This document shows positions 33,999 through 43,044 of a stretch of 63,884 nt of DNA, one piece after another. A program made the position numbers and the translations under genes. This DNA comes from DASRRB01 sp036732755 (GTDB lineage: Bacteria; Planctomycetota; B15-G4; SIAN01): contig DAINBU010000012.1 of assembly GCA_036732755.1 (NCBI GenBank), positions 1 to 63,884 of the forward strand. The letters are read 5' to 3'. The notes beneath the pieces were generated by a model. The model was not told the DNA's origin. It did not search any database and saw only the letters and a list, made by a program, of their open reading frames with translations. Positions within the stretch are counted from its first letter, which is position 1; each line of letters opens with the position of its first letter.

Positions 33999-35096
33999 CT
34001 ACGGCCCAGTCTTCAGTCCCATCTTGCCCGCGTTCACGCGCGCGACGGTCCAGTCCGCGGCCGTGTTCGGGTCCTGCTCCATGATCCGCTCGATGCCCGG
34101 CCGAAACGACGTCTGGGTGATCGCGATCCCGGTCCCGAGCGAGGTCGTCGGCGTCGCGTCCTTGTAGACGAACTTCACCGTGCGCGAGCCCGAGCTAGTC
34201 AGACGCACGTTCGCCTTCTGCGTGACGCAGAGGATGTTCCCGGTGATGAAAACGAGGTCCGACATCGCGTAGAGGTCGGACTGCGCGTCGGTCGGCGACT
34301 CGGCGTAGGTCGCGTCCGCGTCGTGCCGGTTGCCGCCGGAGTTCGGATCGTCGACCTTGTCGAAGTGCGTCGCCGGCGCGGCGGGGAAGATCGACCATTC
34401 GGCCGTGTCGTCCGGCGTTACCGGGTTGATCCCCTCGATCACGTAGTCGCCGAGGAAGTCGTTGCGGATCGCGCCGGAGCCGTCGACCACGTAGATGTCG
34501 TCGAGGTACCAGCCGAGGGCGCTAGCGGACGCGAGACCGAACTTGATCTTGTTCGCGACGGCCGTCCCGAGGTTCGACGTCTGCACGCTCGACTCCGAGA
34601 ACGCGCCCGCCGTCCCGCCGGACGTAGCGCCGACGACGACCTCGTTCACCTTGAGCGAGTAGGAGCCCGTCGCGCCTGTCGCGAGGACGACCTTGAGCTC
34701 GGCGTACTCCCACGAGTCGAAGTTGAGCTCGACCGACTGCGCCAGCAGCGTCGCCCCGCGCATCAGCTTGAAGATGTGGTTCCGCGTGTCCGTCGTCCCG
34801 CGGATCACGTCGAGCCGGATTTGCTCGCCGCCCGTGTCGAGCAGGGCGATGACCGTGAACCCCGAGGCGCCCGGGTCGGTCCCGCGATTGCCGATTCCGA
34901 CGACCCACGTTCCCTGCGAGGAGAGCGCGAAGGTCTGAAAAGTGGCGCTGACGTTCTGGCCGACGAAAAGGGCCGTCCCCTGGAGGCGCCCGCCGACGAA
35001 GGTCGGCGTGCCGACCGGGACCCACGTCTCGTAGTCGTCCTGGAGCCCGCCCGTCGACGCGCTGACCTCGAATCCCTGCTGGTGTCGAAACGCCAT
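33999..35096 (-). CDS. Minor tail/virion protein with a LamG-like fold
   Basis: 365 residues from ATG 35096, MAFRHQQGFEVSASTGGLQD. The pattern of GTWVVGIGNRG, then SWEYAELKVVLATGATGSYS and GWYLDDIYVVDGSGAIRND, is typical of concanavalin-like jelly-roll proteins found in phage virions. The C-terminal ~110 residues (EWSIFPAAPATHFDKVDDPN) form a second beta domain. It lies between the tape measure and the distal tail gene, so it is probably a tail-surface protein. Confidence 0.72.
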   Translation of the reverse strand: MAFRHQQGFEVSASTGGLQDDYETWVPVGTPTFVGGRLQGTALFVGQNVSATFQTFALSSQGTWVVGIGNRGTDPGASGFTVIALLDTGGEQIRLDVIRGTTDTRNHIFKLMRGATLLAQSVELNFDSWEYAELKVVLATGATGSYSLKVNEVVVGATSGGTAGAFSESSVQTSNLGTAVANKIKFGLASASALGWYLDDIYVVDGSGAIRNDFLGDYVIEGINPVTPDDTAEWSIFPAAPATHFDKVDDPNSGGNRHDADATYAESPTDAQSDLYAMSDLVFITGNILCVTQKANVRLTSSGSRTVKFVYKDATPTTSLGTGIAITQTSFRPGIERIMEQDPNTAADWTVARVNAGKMGLKTGP

Positions 35097-35108
35097 CTTC
35101 GGATCCTC

Positions 35109-38100
35109 CTATACCCTGCCGAGTCCCCCCAGGCCTAGCACCGAGAGCAGCTCGCTCGAGTTGCGCTGCGCGAAGCGCATGAACGCCTGGTCTCCGCCGT
35201 GGAGCATCCGCTCGAGCCCCTGGTCGTCCCCGACGACGAGCGCGCGCTCCGGGCGCCTGGCGCCGGCCCCGAAGCTGCCGCCGGCCACCTCGCCCCCGGA
35301 GTCGTAGTTGCGACGCCCGGCCAACGGCGCGCGCCCGACGTGGGGCATCAGCGACCGAGCCAGGTCGGGCGGAATCAGGTGCTTCCAGATCGCGTTCATG
35401 TAGTCGGCGCCGTAGAGCGCGACCGTCGCCTCGTCCATGACGTGCTCGCCCGGCGTGAGCATCGCCCGGACGACGTCGCGGTGCACCGGCGGCCCGGGAA
35501 CCCAGCCGCCCTCGTCAAAGCGCAGGATCGGCCCGCCTCCGCTCCTCGGCTGCACCGGCCCGATGAAGTTCGCGTCGCCGGGGGCCGGCACGCCGCCGCC
35601 TCCGAAGAGGCCGAGCACTCCCTTGAGCGCGTTGAACGCCAGCAGCTTGGCGATCATGATCGCGAGGTTCGCGACGAAGTTGCGCGCGAAGTCCCCGAGC
35701 GACTGCTGCCCGCGGGCGAGGACCTCGACGAAGTCGCCGAAGCCGTTGACGAGCGCCTCGCCGAACTGCTGTCCGGCCGTCTGGACGTTCGAGAGCTTGT
35801 CGACCGTGTTCTCGGCGCCGACGCCGACCGCGGAGAAGAAGCCCTCGATCCCGCCGGCCTCGTCGGGGAGGTTCTTGTCCTTGATCGCCTGGAGCCGGTC
35901 CGCGAGCGTCTGGAGCTGGTCGTTCAGCTCGGGGTGCGCCGCGGCCAGGCGCTCGATCCCGTCCTTCGCCTCGTCGGCTTCCCGCCCGAACTCGCGGAGC
36001 GCCTCGGCCCGCTGTCGGAAGGCGTCCGACGAGGTGATCGCCCCGCCCTGGCGCTGCTCGGCGATCCCCGCGAGCTTCGTTTGCAGGTCGCCGGCCGCCT
36101 TCTCGACGCCTCTCTCCAGGTCGGTCGCGATCGCGATCGACGCCGCCTCGGCGGCAGGCCCGATCTCCTTCAGCGCGGCCGTGATGGTCCGGATCTTGTC
36201 CGCGGTCTCGACCGTGGCGTTCGGGGTCGTGAGCGCGTCGAAGAGCTGGACGCGCAGGTTGGCCGCCTGCTCTGCAGCGGCCTGGGTCGCGGCCTCGACC
36301 TGGTCGACCGCGCCCTTCGCGTCGATCCGGCCGTCCGAGAGCTTCTGTTCGACGCCTTTGAGCGCCTCGTCGAGCGCCTTCTTCGCCGCGCCCGCCTCAG
36401 CCTCGGCGACCGTGACCTTGATGCGCACGTTGAGGTCGGGGATCTCCTTCTCGAGCTCCGCGATCAGCTTGTCGATCTGCGGCTTGAGGTCCGGCGCGGC
36501 GGCCAGGATCCCGTTCAGGTTCTCGCGCGCCGCGCGCGCGCGGTCGCCGAGCTGGTCGAGCACCGACCCCAGGCGCTCGGTCAGCTCCGCGCGCGTGATC
36601 CCCCCGGCCGAGAACGCCTCGGCACCGGACTTCGCCTGCGCCTCCAGCTCGGTCGTTTGCTTCTTGAGCAGGTCGAGCGTCGACTCGGCGCGCTTGATCG
36701 AGACGTCCCGGAGCTGCTCCTCGGTCGCGAGGATCTTGAGGACGTTCTCCTGCTCGGCTTTGCTGACCTTGGCGAGCTCCGCCTGCCGATCGTCGATCTC
36801 GCCGACGACCTCGACGCGCTCTTTCTCGAGCGCGAGGACGTCCTTCGCGATCTGTTCTTGTAGGTCCCCGCTGACGTTCGGCGCCTCGACCTGGACCTGC
36901 TGGACCTGGTCGTCGATCAGCACCTTGCGCTGCTCCAGCAGCGCGATCTCGCGCTCGAGCGCCTTAGACCGCGCGTCCTGGTCGAGCGCGCCCTTCTGGG
37001 CGAGCGATTCGTCTGCGGCTCGGCGCAGGTCCAGGTAGCGCGCGAAGCTGATCTGTTCGTCCTTGAGCTGGTCGTCGAACTTCTTGTCGAGGACGGAGAC
37101 GAGCGATTCGCGCGTCGTGGCGTCGATCGACTTGAGCAACGTCCGAACTTTCTCCGGCGTCAGGCCCGAGACGTTCGCCGACGAGAGCAGGTCGGGCGTG
37201 ATGAGCTTGATCGACGAGAGGTCGTCGGCCAGGGCCTTGGTGTTCGCGACGATGCGCTCGCCCTTCTTGCGCTCGGCCGCTATCTCTTTCTCGATCGCCG
37301 CGATGCGGCCGTTCACCAGGCGTTCGGTGGAGGCCGCCTGGGACACCTCGAGGGAGCCGTCGACCGCGACGACCGCGTTGGCGATCTCCCCGATTCGGAG
37401 CTCCGCGGCCTGCACGTCCTCGTCGCTCGGCAGGAACGGGAGCAGGACGCGCGCGGGGAGATTGCCGAGCAGGGCCGCGCCCGTCACCAGGCTCTTGATC
37501 TTCCCGAACGTGACCGTCGCCACGTCGGCGAGCGAGGCTATCAGCAAACCGGCCTGCGCGACGCGCACCTTGAAGAAGTCGAACAGGTCGTCGATCGTCA
37601 ATCGGCCGGAGACGATCTTCGCGATGATCTCGGAGACCTGGCCGAAGACGGCGCCGAAAACGTCGAGGATGTCGCTCCACGTGCCCTTGATCGTGATCGA
37701 CGGGTCGATGATCTTGAGGATCGCGAAGCCGATCGCGGCGCCGGCAGCCGCGGCCGCGGCCAAAATGCCCACGAGCGTCCCGAGGACCGGAGCCGCAGCG
37801 GCGATGCCCAGGACGAAGACGGAGATCGTCTCCAGCGAAGGGGCGACCGCGACGAGGTTCCCGACGACGAGCGCGATGGTGGTGATGGAGCCGACGGCCG
37901 CCGCGATCCCCGTCACGAGCGCCCCGACGATCACGAGGGCCGGCGCCGCTTTCTCCAGGAGCGTGATGACGGCGGTCCCCGCGGGTGAACTGACGGCCTT
38001 CTGGAGAGCCTCGACGACGTCGGCGACCGTCGTGAGGATCGCGAGCTTGATCCCGACGATGCGCTTCCCGAACTCTTCGCTGGAGTCGGAAACGCGCTTG

Positions 38101-38732
38101 AGCTGCGCGTCGACGCGCCCGAAGCCGGTCTGCGCCGCGGCCTCGGCCGTCCCCTTGAATTTGCCCTCGAGGATCTCGAGGACCTCGTTCAAGGTCTGCC
38201 CGTCCTTGATGACGTCCTTGAGGCCCGGGATCGACTGGATCAGCCCGCGCGCCGTCCCGCCCTCGCCGATCGAGGCGATCCCGCGCGCGACGAGCTCGAT
38301 CGGGATCTGGAGTGCCGAGGCCGTGTCCGCGGCTACGCGCAGCGTCCGAGGCAAATCGCGCGCGTTGACCCCGATGTTCTTCATCAGGGCCGCGGCCCGA
38401 ACCAGCTCCGCGTTCTGGACGTTCGTCGCCTTGCTGATTTCCCTCGTCTGCGCGAGGATTTCTGCCTGCGCCTGCGATCGGCCGTCGAGCGCAACCAGGA
38501 GCTGCTGCTCCGCCTGGACCTCCTCTTTCGCGAGGTCGAGCGCCTTGTCGATCGCGAACGCCGCGGCGACGCCCGAGGCGAGCGCCGTCAGCTTCGCGAG
38601 CGCCGGGTCGATCGTCCGCGCCAGCTCCTGCGCCTTGCCCGCGATGCCCGCGACGGCGGCCCCCGCCTTCTCGAGCGGTTTCGAGAGCTGGTCCCGCAGG
38701 ATCGCGGTGATCGTGACCGGCTGGTCAACCAC
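35109..38732 (-). CDS. Tape measure protein
   Basis: 1207 residues from GTG 38732; it is the longest tail gene without an intein. The N terminus is a MVDQPVTITAILRDQLSKPL-type segment, residues ~215-340 are hydrophobic transmembrane-like helices (LVIVGALVTGIAAAVGSI, VLGTLVGILAAAAAAGAAIG), and ~460-1000 is coiled coil. This is the standard tape-measure architecture, setting tail length and aiding DNA passage. It overlaps the chaperone T frame by 8 nt. Confidence 0.93.
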   Translation of the reverse strand: MVDQPVTITAILRDQLSKPLEKAGAAVAGIAGKAQELARTIDPALAKLTALASGVAAAFAIDKALDLAKEEVQAEQQLLVALDGRSQAQAEILAQTREISKATNVQNAELVRAAALMKNIGVNARDLPRTLRVAADTASALQIPIELVARGIASIGEGGTARGLIQSIPGLKDVIKDGQTLNEVLEILEGKFKGTAEAAAQTGFGRVDAQLKRVSDSSEEFGKRIVGIKLAILTTVADVVEALQKAVSSPAGTAVITLLEKAAPALVIVGALVTGIAAAVGSITTIALVVGNLVAVAPSLETISVFVLGIAAAAPVLGTLVGILAAAAAAGAAIGFAILKIIDPSITIKGTWSDILDVFGAVFGQVSEIIAKIVSGRLTIDDLFDFFKVRVAQAGLLIASLADVATVTFGKIKSLVTGAALLGNLPARVLLPFLPSDEDVQAAELRIGEIANAVVAVDGSLEVSQAASTERLVNGRIAAIEKEIAAERKKGERIVANTKALADDLSSIKLITPDLLSSANVSGLTPEKVRTLLKSIDATTRESLVSVLDKKFDDQLKDEQISFARYLDLRRAADESLAQKGALDQDARSKALEREIALLEQRKVLIDDQVQQVQVEAPNVSGDLQEQIAKDVLALEKERVEVVGEIDDRQAELAKVSKAEQENVLKILATEEQLRDVSIKRAESTLDLLKKQTTELEAQAKSGAEAFSAGGITRAELTERLGSVLDQLGDRARAARENLNGILAAAPDLKPQIDKLIAELEKEIPDLNVRIKVTVAEAEAGAAKKALDEALKGVEQKLSDGRIDAKGAVDQVEAATQAAAEQAANLRVQLFDALTTPNATVETADKIRTITAALKEIGPAAEAASIAIATDLERGVEKAAGDLQTKLAGIAEQRQGGAITSSDAFRQRAEALREFGREADEAKDGIERLAAAHPELNDQLQTLADRLQAIKDKNLPDEAGGIEGFFSAVGVGAENTVDKLSNVQTAGQQFGEALVNGFGDFVEVLARGQQSLGDFARNFVANLAIMIAKLLAFNALKGVLGLFGGGGVPAPGDANFIGPVQPRSGGGPILRFDEGGWVPGPPVHRDVVRAMLTPGEHVMDEATVALYGADYMNAIWKHLIPPDLARSLMPHVGRAPLAGRRNYDSGGEVAGGSFGAGARRPERALVVGDDQGLERMLHGGDQAFMRFAQRNSSELLSVLGLGGLGRV

Positions 38733-39041
38733 GCAGGGCCTCCTCTTGCTCCCCCGGGGCCTCCGGTTCGGGCTCGCCGACGCCGCGCAGCTTGCGCACG
38801 GTGTCCTGGAGGTTCTTCCCGGCCCCCTTGTCGAAGACGGCCGCGATCGACGCGCTCAGAATCGACGCCGCGTCGGCCATGAGCCGCGCCTTCATCCGCT
38901 GGGACTTTCCGATCCAGAGCCAGAGCTCGGGGAGGCTCCAACCGCGATAGGGCCACCCGGGTCGTTCTCGGCCGACGACGTCGGCATACGAGTGGCCGGA
39001 AGAGACGAGGAGCTGGAGAGCATCTCCGAGATCGAAAACGG
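38725..39041 (-). CDS. Tail assembly chaperone, -1 frame extension (GT)
   Basis: This frame has no proper start of its own. It lies -1 relative to the G frame and continues as DLGDALQLLVSSGHSYADVV, then GRERPGWPYRGWSLPELWLW and a helical tail. LLVSSGHSYADV is a hallmark of T-type extensions in GT chaperones. The likely slip site is at GTTTTC (minus strand, plus coordinates 39033-39041), where zero-frame codons TTT-TCG could shift back by one. The G and GT proteins would coat the tape measure during tail assembly. Confidence 0.75.
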
Positions 39042-39488
39042 CTGTCCCGTGGCCTTCGAGATCAGCCTCTCCAGCGCCTCCAGCCAAGGGCGCCATTTGC
39101 GCTCCTCGAGGAAGCTCTCCTCGACCCACGCCTCGACCACGGCGGCCAAGTGCCAGTGCGGCAGGTCGTCGAGCGTCGCCTCTGGGTGCCCCTCGACCTC
39201 GACGACGCAGCACTCGCGAACGAGGCCGGTCAGGTCGGAGAGGATCAGCGGGCCGAGGCGCTCGAGGAGGTTTCCGACGACCACCTTCGACGCTCCCCCC
39301 TGGAGCCCGCGCAGGTCCGTGTTCGCGAGGACGCCGAGGATCGACGCCACTCGCGTGCTGAACTGCTCGAGGTGCACCAGCCCGGGCGGGTACACGTGCA
39401 CGACGACGGCGACGCCGCCCTCCTCCAGCTCGATCGTGCGCCCGGGGAAGATCCTCCGGACGACGTTCTCTTCCTTCGCCTTCGCCAA
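38892..39488 (-). CDS. Tail assembly chaperone G
   Basis: 198 residues from TTG 39488, MAKAKEENVVRRIFPGRTIE. The C-terminal ~45 residues read in the zero frame are Ser/Pro/Gly-rich (SSSSSLPATRMPTSS) and overlap the T frame, as usual for G/T pairs. Position between tail tube and tape measure confirms the identity. The start context is weak (GAGGG upstream), consistent with dosage control. Confidence 0.82.
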   Translation of the reverse strand: MAKAKEENVVRRIFPGRTIELEEGGVAVVVHVYPPGLVHLEQFSTRVASILGVLANTDLRGLQGGASKVVVGNLLERLGPLILSDLTGLVRECCVVEVEGHPEATLDDLPHWHLAAVVEAWVEESFLEERKWRPWLEALERLISKATGQPFSISEMLSSSSSLPATRMPTSSAENDPGGPIAVGASPSSGSGSESPSG

Positions 39489-39501
39489 CGGTCGATCCCT
39501 C

Positions 39502-39540
39502 GGCCTCGGAACGGGGGGAGGAGCCGCCCGTCCCGAGGCC
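39502..39540 (-). terminator. Strong stem-loop after the tail tube gene
   Basis: GGCCTCGGAACGGG (39502-39515) pairs with CCCGTCCCGAGGCC (39527-39540) with one mismatch and a 12-base loop. It lies between the tail tube gene and chaperone G on the minus strand. There is no U-run, so it may attenuate or stabilise the 3' end of the abundant tube mRNA instead of fully terminating. Confidence 0.6.
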
Positions 39541-39574
39541 CGAGAGCGCGGGCGGCCCCGTCAGATCGTCGGGA

Positions 39575-40627
39575 TCAGGCCCGCGTGGGGACCGTTCCCT
39601 TGTGGTGCAGCAGCCGGCCCGCGGGCACGGCGGCGGTGAGGTCGCTGAGGACCGAGACCGTCAGGACCATGTCGGCGAAGTCTCCGTCCGCCAGGTTGAA
39701 GGCGTTCGGCGAGATCTGGCATCGGAACTCCCGCACCGTCTCCTCCGCGAACTTGGTCCGCGAGAAGAGGAAGAAGCCGTCGCCGGTCGTGTCGCCGAGC
39801 GTCTGCGGGTTGATCAGGCGGAGCCCGGAGAGCGCGCCCGTCGAGTAGACGATCGAGACGTTCGCCGCGGCTGCGATCGCGCCGCCCGAGACGATCTTCA
39901 CGATCCCGCGGTCCTTCGAGTACGGCAGGAAGTCCGCACCCTGGAGGTAGATCGTCCCCGCCGTCGCGTAGGAGAGCTGGCCGGTGATCGCCGTTTCGGC
40001 AGTGCTCGCGACCTCGACGGTCGTGATCGTCGTCGCCGAGCGCGCGGCCACCGTGTAGGTGCGCGAGTTGGCGACGTTCGCCAGGCCCAGGCGGTTCAGG
40101 ATGAACGCCTTGCCGGGCGCGAGGCCGGCGATCGCGGTCGGGTCCGAGCTGACCTCGAAGACGCTGCCCGTACTGGCGACCGTGATGGCGGTCACCGTGA
40201 GCGTCGCGATCGTGGCGCCGGTCGAGTAGACCCCGCCGATGGCCGCGAGGCCGTAGACGAAGGCCGCGTTCGCGTCCTTGAGCTTGATCAGCCCGTCCGG
40301 CGTCGCCCAGTGCGTCACCGTCACCTCGGCCGCGCTCTGCGAGAACGAGGTCGGCGGGTTCGCCATGAAGGCGAGCGCGAGGTTCTGGAGGCTCAGGTTC
40401 GCGCAGGTGACGTCGTAGCTCTCCTTGATCTGCGTGGTGCGCCGATCGGCGAGCGACTTGACCCCGCCGTCGGGGTCATACAGCTCGACCGCGGTCGGGG
40501 TGATCGACGGCGTGGCCGTCTTGATGATCCCGAGGTCGACGAGCGGTTGCTCGACGGACGCGATCGGGTCGCGCCGGTAGTAGAAGCGGGTTCCCGCGAT
40601 CCAGTAGTCCTGGAAGCCTGTGACCAT
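39575..40627 (-). CDS. Major tail tube protein
   Basis: 350 residues from ATG 40627, MVTGFQDYWIAGTRFYYRRD. The body is beta-rich (ATLTVTAITVASTGSVFEVS, IVKIVSGGAIAAAANVSIVY) and includes an Ig-like insertion, as in siphophage tube proteins. The end, REFRCQISPNAFNLADGDFA, matches the common tube C-terminal pattern. It is preceded by the conserved element shared with the capsid gene and followed by a strong stem-loop, both consistent with high expression. Confidence 0.82.
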   Translation of the reverse strand: MVTGFQDYWIAGTRFYYRRDPIASVEQPLVDLGIIKTATPSITPTAVELYDPDGGVKSLADRRTTQIKESYDVTCANLSLQNLALAFMANPPTSFSQSAAEVTVTHWATPDGLIKLKDANAAFVYGLAAIGGVYSTGATIATLTVTAITVASTGSVFEVSSDPTAIAGLAPGKAFILNRLGLANVANSRTYTVAARSATTITTVEVASTAETAITGQLSYATAGTIYLQGADFLPYSKDRGIVKIVSGGAIAAAANVSIVYSTGALSGLRLINPQTLGDTTGDGFFLFSRTKFAEETVREFRCQISPNAFNLADGDFADMVLTVSVLSDLTAAVPAGRLLHHKGTVPTRA

Positions 40628-40666
40628 CTCTCGCGCCCCTCCTCAGGGCTGTCCGTCCGTTCCGCT

Positions 40667-40707
40667 AGCCGCCCGACCAAGGGCTCTTGAACACTTCGGA
40701 GCCTATC
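40667..40707 (-). promoter_or_regulatory. Conserved element upstream of the tail tube gene
   Basis: On the plus strand this reads AGCCGCCCGACCAAGGGC, then TGA, TTCGGAGCCTATC. A close relative lies at 45100-45156 upstream of the major capsid gene. Core identity is in CCCGACCAAG, GGAGCCTATC and the spacing. The first part can fold (AGCC with GGCT). It is a candidate late promoter or RNA element. Confidence 0.5.
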
Positions 40708-40711
40708 CTCG

Positions 40712-41158
40712 TCAGAACGACACCACAACCCGGGCCGTGACGCCCTGGGTCCCCTCGTCCGCGTCGTGCCACTCGGCCGCGTTCGCGCCGTCCGGGAACA
40801 CTCCGAACGACAGCGGGTATCCGCCGCTCTGCCTCGCCAGCAGCGCGCCTAGCACCTCCACCACGTCGTCCTTGAACTCCTCGAGGAGACCGTCGTCGAC
40901 GGCCAAGTCCTCGTCGCCGGTCGGCGTGCGCGCCGCGACCTCGAACAGCAGCGTCCCGCGCGTCTCGCCGATCGGCCGTTCGCGCCCTGGCGTGGGGATC
41001 AGGTCCTCCTCCGCGAGCGCGATCGTCATCGCGCGCGGGTGCGTCGAGAACGGGAACGCGGCCCAGTTCACGTAGCCGCGCTTGACCCAGTACGCGCCCC
41101 CGCGGACCTTCCGCGCCTCCTCGACGAGCGCGGCCATGAGGTCGGCCCGCGCGCCCAC
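40712..41158 (-). CDS. Tail terminator / completion-like protein
   Basis: 148 residues from GTG 41158. The N-terminal helix (MGARADLMAALVEEARKVRG) and C-terminal beta strands (TQGVTARVVVSF) fit the small alpha/beta proteins that cap the tail tube, and the position just before the tube gene is the expected one. Sequence recognition is weak. Confidence 0.55.
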   Translation of the reverse strand: MGARADLMAALVEEARKVRGGAYWVKRGYVNWAAFPFSTHPRAMTIALAEEDLIPTPGRERPIGETRGTLLFEVAARTPTGDEDLAVDDGLLEEFKDDVVEVLGALLARQSGGYPLSFGVFPDGANAAEWHDADEGTQGVTARVVVSF

Positions 41159-41878
41159 CTACTCGCCCCCCAGGTATCGCCCGAGGTGCTGCGCCAGCCG
41201 CTGCCCGATCTCCGGCAGCGCGGCCTCCATCCCGTCGCGCAGGTAGTGCTTCGGCGCGATGTCGACGAGCCGGAGCAGCAGGAACGCCACTCGCAGGTCG
41301 CCGCGCTGGAGCCCCTTGCCGCCCTTGACGCCTTTTCGGAACGCCCGCGCGAGGCTCTTCTCGGTGACGAGCAGCCCGACGAGCTTCCCGCGGTTCACCC
41401 GGAGGAACTTCAGTTTCTCGGGGTAGTCGACCGGCGATGCCTGGCGGCCGACCCCGGCGGCGGTCTTGGCGAGCTCGGTCGGCACGGCGAGCGCGCGAGT
41501 GGGGCGCCCGGTGACCGGACTGATGTTTCGTCCCGGTCGAATCGTCGGGATCGTCCCGCCCTTGCCCGTCGTGCCGTACTCCTGCGTGGCCGCGTATCGC
41601 AGCGCCGGGCCGTGGAAGATCCCGACCCGCAGCGCAGGAGCGCCCCCGACGCGCAGGCCGACGCCCGTGATCGAGCGGGCCAGGTTGCCGGTCCGTCGCT
41701 TCAGCTTCCCGCCCGCGCTCATCGAGCGCGCGACGCGCCCCGCGACGCGCAACGCCTCCTTGGCGAAGAACCGATCGGCCTCCGCGCCGACAGCGTGCGT
41801 GCCCCAGCGGAACTTGAGCCGCTCGAGCGTCCGGCGCGAGGCCGGGTCGAGCGTGATCGAGACGAGCGGCTCGGCCAT
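41159..41878 (-). CDS. HK97 gp10-like head-tail joining protein
   Basis: 239 residues from ATG 41878 (one-base overlap with the upstream stop). Segments VAGRVARSMSAGGKLKRRTG, GPALRYAATQEYGTTGKGGT and ALAVPTELAKTA are typical of the gp10/minor tail family that forms the neck. It is followed by the tail terminator-like gene. Confidence 0.75.
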   Translation of the reverse strand: MAEPLVSITLDPASRRTLERLKFRWGTHAVGAEADRFFAKEALRVAGRVARSMSAGGKLKRRTGNLARSITGVGLRVGGAPALRVGIFHGPALRYAATQEYGTTGKGGTIPTIRPGRNISPVTGRPTRALAVPTELAKTAAGVGRQASPVDYPEKLKFLRVNRGKLVGLLVTEKSLARAFRKGVKGGKGLQRGDLRVAFLLLRLVDIAPKHYLRDGMEAALPEIGQRLAQHLGRYLGGE

Positions 41879-42453
41879 CAAAACTTCCGCGCGCGCGCGC
41901 GCGCGAGGCGCTCGAAGTAGGGGTGCAGGTCGGCCGCCTCGAACGTCGTCGAGCCGGCCTCGAACGCCTGGCTCTTGACCGCGATCTTCTCCTGCGCCGT
42001 GCGAACCCGGACGAACGCGGCCTGGAGCAGCAGCGCGCGCCGCACGTCGCCCGGCGTGACCGTCTGCGCGGGCGTCGGGGGGGGCGTCGGGATCCGCGCG
42101 ACGTAGCCGCCGGAGTACGTGACCCGGACGCCGCGCTGGAACGGGCCGACGAGCTTCTCGACCCAGCCGTCCTCGAGCCACCACTCGCCGGCGGCGAGCG
42201 CGGTCCACGCCGCGTCCCCGTCCGCGCGCTCCTCGACGGTCGCCACGGCCTCGACCGGGCGGAGCTCGAGCGGGAGCCGGCGGTGCGTCTCGTTCGGGAC
42301 GCGGAAGTACTGCACGTGGGCTGCGCGCCGGTCCCAGAGGAGCCCGGTCTCGCGCTCCCACAGCGCGACCACCTCGGCCCGGAGGGCGACGAGCTCGTCG
42401 TCCTGGTCGGGCGGCAGCTTGATCTGGGCGCGGAGGTCGGCGTCGGTGATCAT
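41878..42453 (-). CDS. Head-tail connector (gp6-like)
   Basis: 191 residues from ATG 42453. MITDADLRAQIKLPPDQDDE, then VVALWERETGLLWDR and a C-terminal helix VTPGDVRRALLLQAAFVRVR fit gp6/gp15-type connectors that dock on the portal. The end (RARARARKF) is encoded by a (CG)n run, and an 8-G plus-strand run at about 42076 encodes a Pro stretch. Confidence 0.75.
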   Translation of the reverse strand: MITDADLRAQIKLPPDQDDELVALRAEVVALWERETGLLWDRRAAHVQYFRVPNETHRRLPLELRPVEAVATVEERADGDAAWTALAAGEWWLEDGWVEKLVGPFQRGVRVTYSGGYVARIPTPPPTPAQTVTPGDVRRALLLQAAFVRVRTAQEKIAVKSQAFEAGSTTFEAADLHPYFERLARARARKF

Positions 42454-42457
42454 CTGG

Positions 42458-42826
42458 CTAGACCTTCGGGGCCACCTCGCGCAGCACCTCGACCTCCAGC
42501 CGCTCCAGGACGCGCCAGTCGAGGTCCGAGCCGAACCGGACCCGGAACTCGCCGAGGAAGAGCCCCGGCCGCCACGCGTCCGCCTGGAGCTGCGTGGGCG
42601 CGAGCAGCAGCCGCGACCCCGGGACGTCGATCGAGAGCCCTCCGGCCGTCGTGTCGAGCGAGACGACCGAGGCCGCGTCGAGGTCCGACACGGACTCCTT
42701 GGCCCGGAACGACGCGCGGTCGGCCCCGGCCAGGCTCTCCGGATTGCCCGCGGCGTCGACGACGCGGACCTCGGAGACGTTGCGTGCCCCGACGACGAGC
42801 ACCAGGCGCGGCTGCGGCGAGTCCAC
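42458..42826 (-). CDS. Hypothetical structural-module protein, 122 aa
   Basis: GTG 42826, reading MDSPQPRLVLVVGARNVSEV. It is beta-rich with a central SLDTTAGGLSIDVPGSRLLL segment. It lies between the decoration-type and connector genes, so a virion role (decoration or neck) is likely, but no family was recognised. Confidence 0.65.
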   Translation of the reverse strand: MDSPQPRLVLVVGARNVSEVRVVDAAGNPESLAGADRASFRAKESVSDLDAASVVSLDTTAGGLSIDVPGSRLLLAPTQLQADAWRPGLFLGEFRVRFGSDLDWRVLERLEVEVLREVAPKV

Positions 42827-42829
42827 GGG

Positions 42830-42967
42830 TCACGCGACCTTCTCGCGCGGGCGGAACTTGAGCGTCACGACCGCGCGCCGAAGGGCGAGCTTCGGGCGCT
42901 GACCGTCCTTCGGCGAGCCCTGCGGCTTCGCCGTGGTCTGCCCCTGGTCTCTCGGTCCGTCTGTCAT
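42830..42967 (-). CDS. Small basic protein, 45 aa
   Basis: An ATG at 42967 opens 45 codons reading MTDGPRDQGQTTAKPQGSPK and ending LRRAVVTLKFRPREKVA. The N terminus is disordered and polar; the end forms a short strand. It ends 3 bp before the next GTG and follows a strong terminator-like stem-loop, so it starts a new transcript segment or relies on read-through. Confidence 0.55.
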   Translation of the reverse strand: MTDGPRDQGQTTAKPQGSPKDGQRPKLALRRAVVTLKFRPREKVA

Positions 42968-42980
42968 GTGCAAAGTAGGC

Positions 42981-43020
42981 GGGCCCACCGGTGCCGCCGT
43001 GACTCGGCGCCGGCGGGCCC
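42981..43020 (-). terminator. Strong stem-loop after the decoration gene
   Basis: GGGCCC plus CCGGTGCCG (from 42981) pair with CGGCGCCGG plus GGGCCC (to 43020), giving about 15 base pairs around a short loop. On the minus strand the stem is followed by GCCTACTTTGC. It would terminate or attenuate transcripts coming from the capsid region. Confidence 0.65.
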
Positions 43021-43044
43021 TTCATGGCGCAGGGAGGAAAGCGA

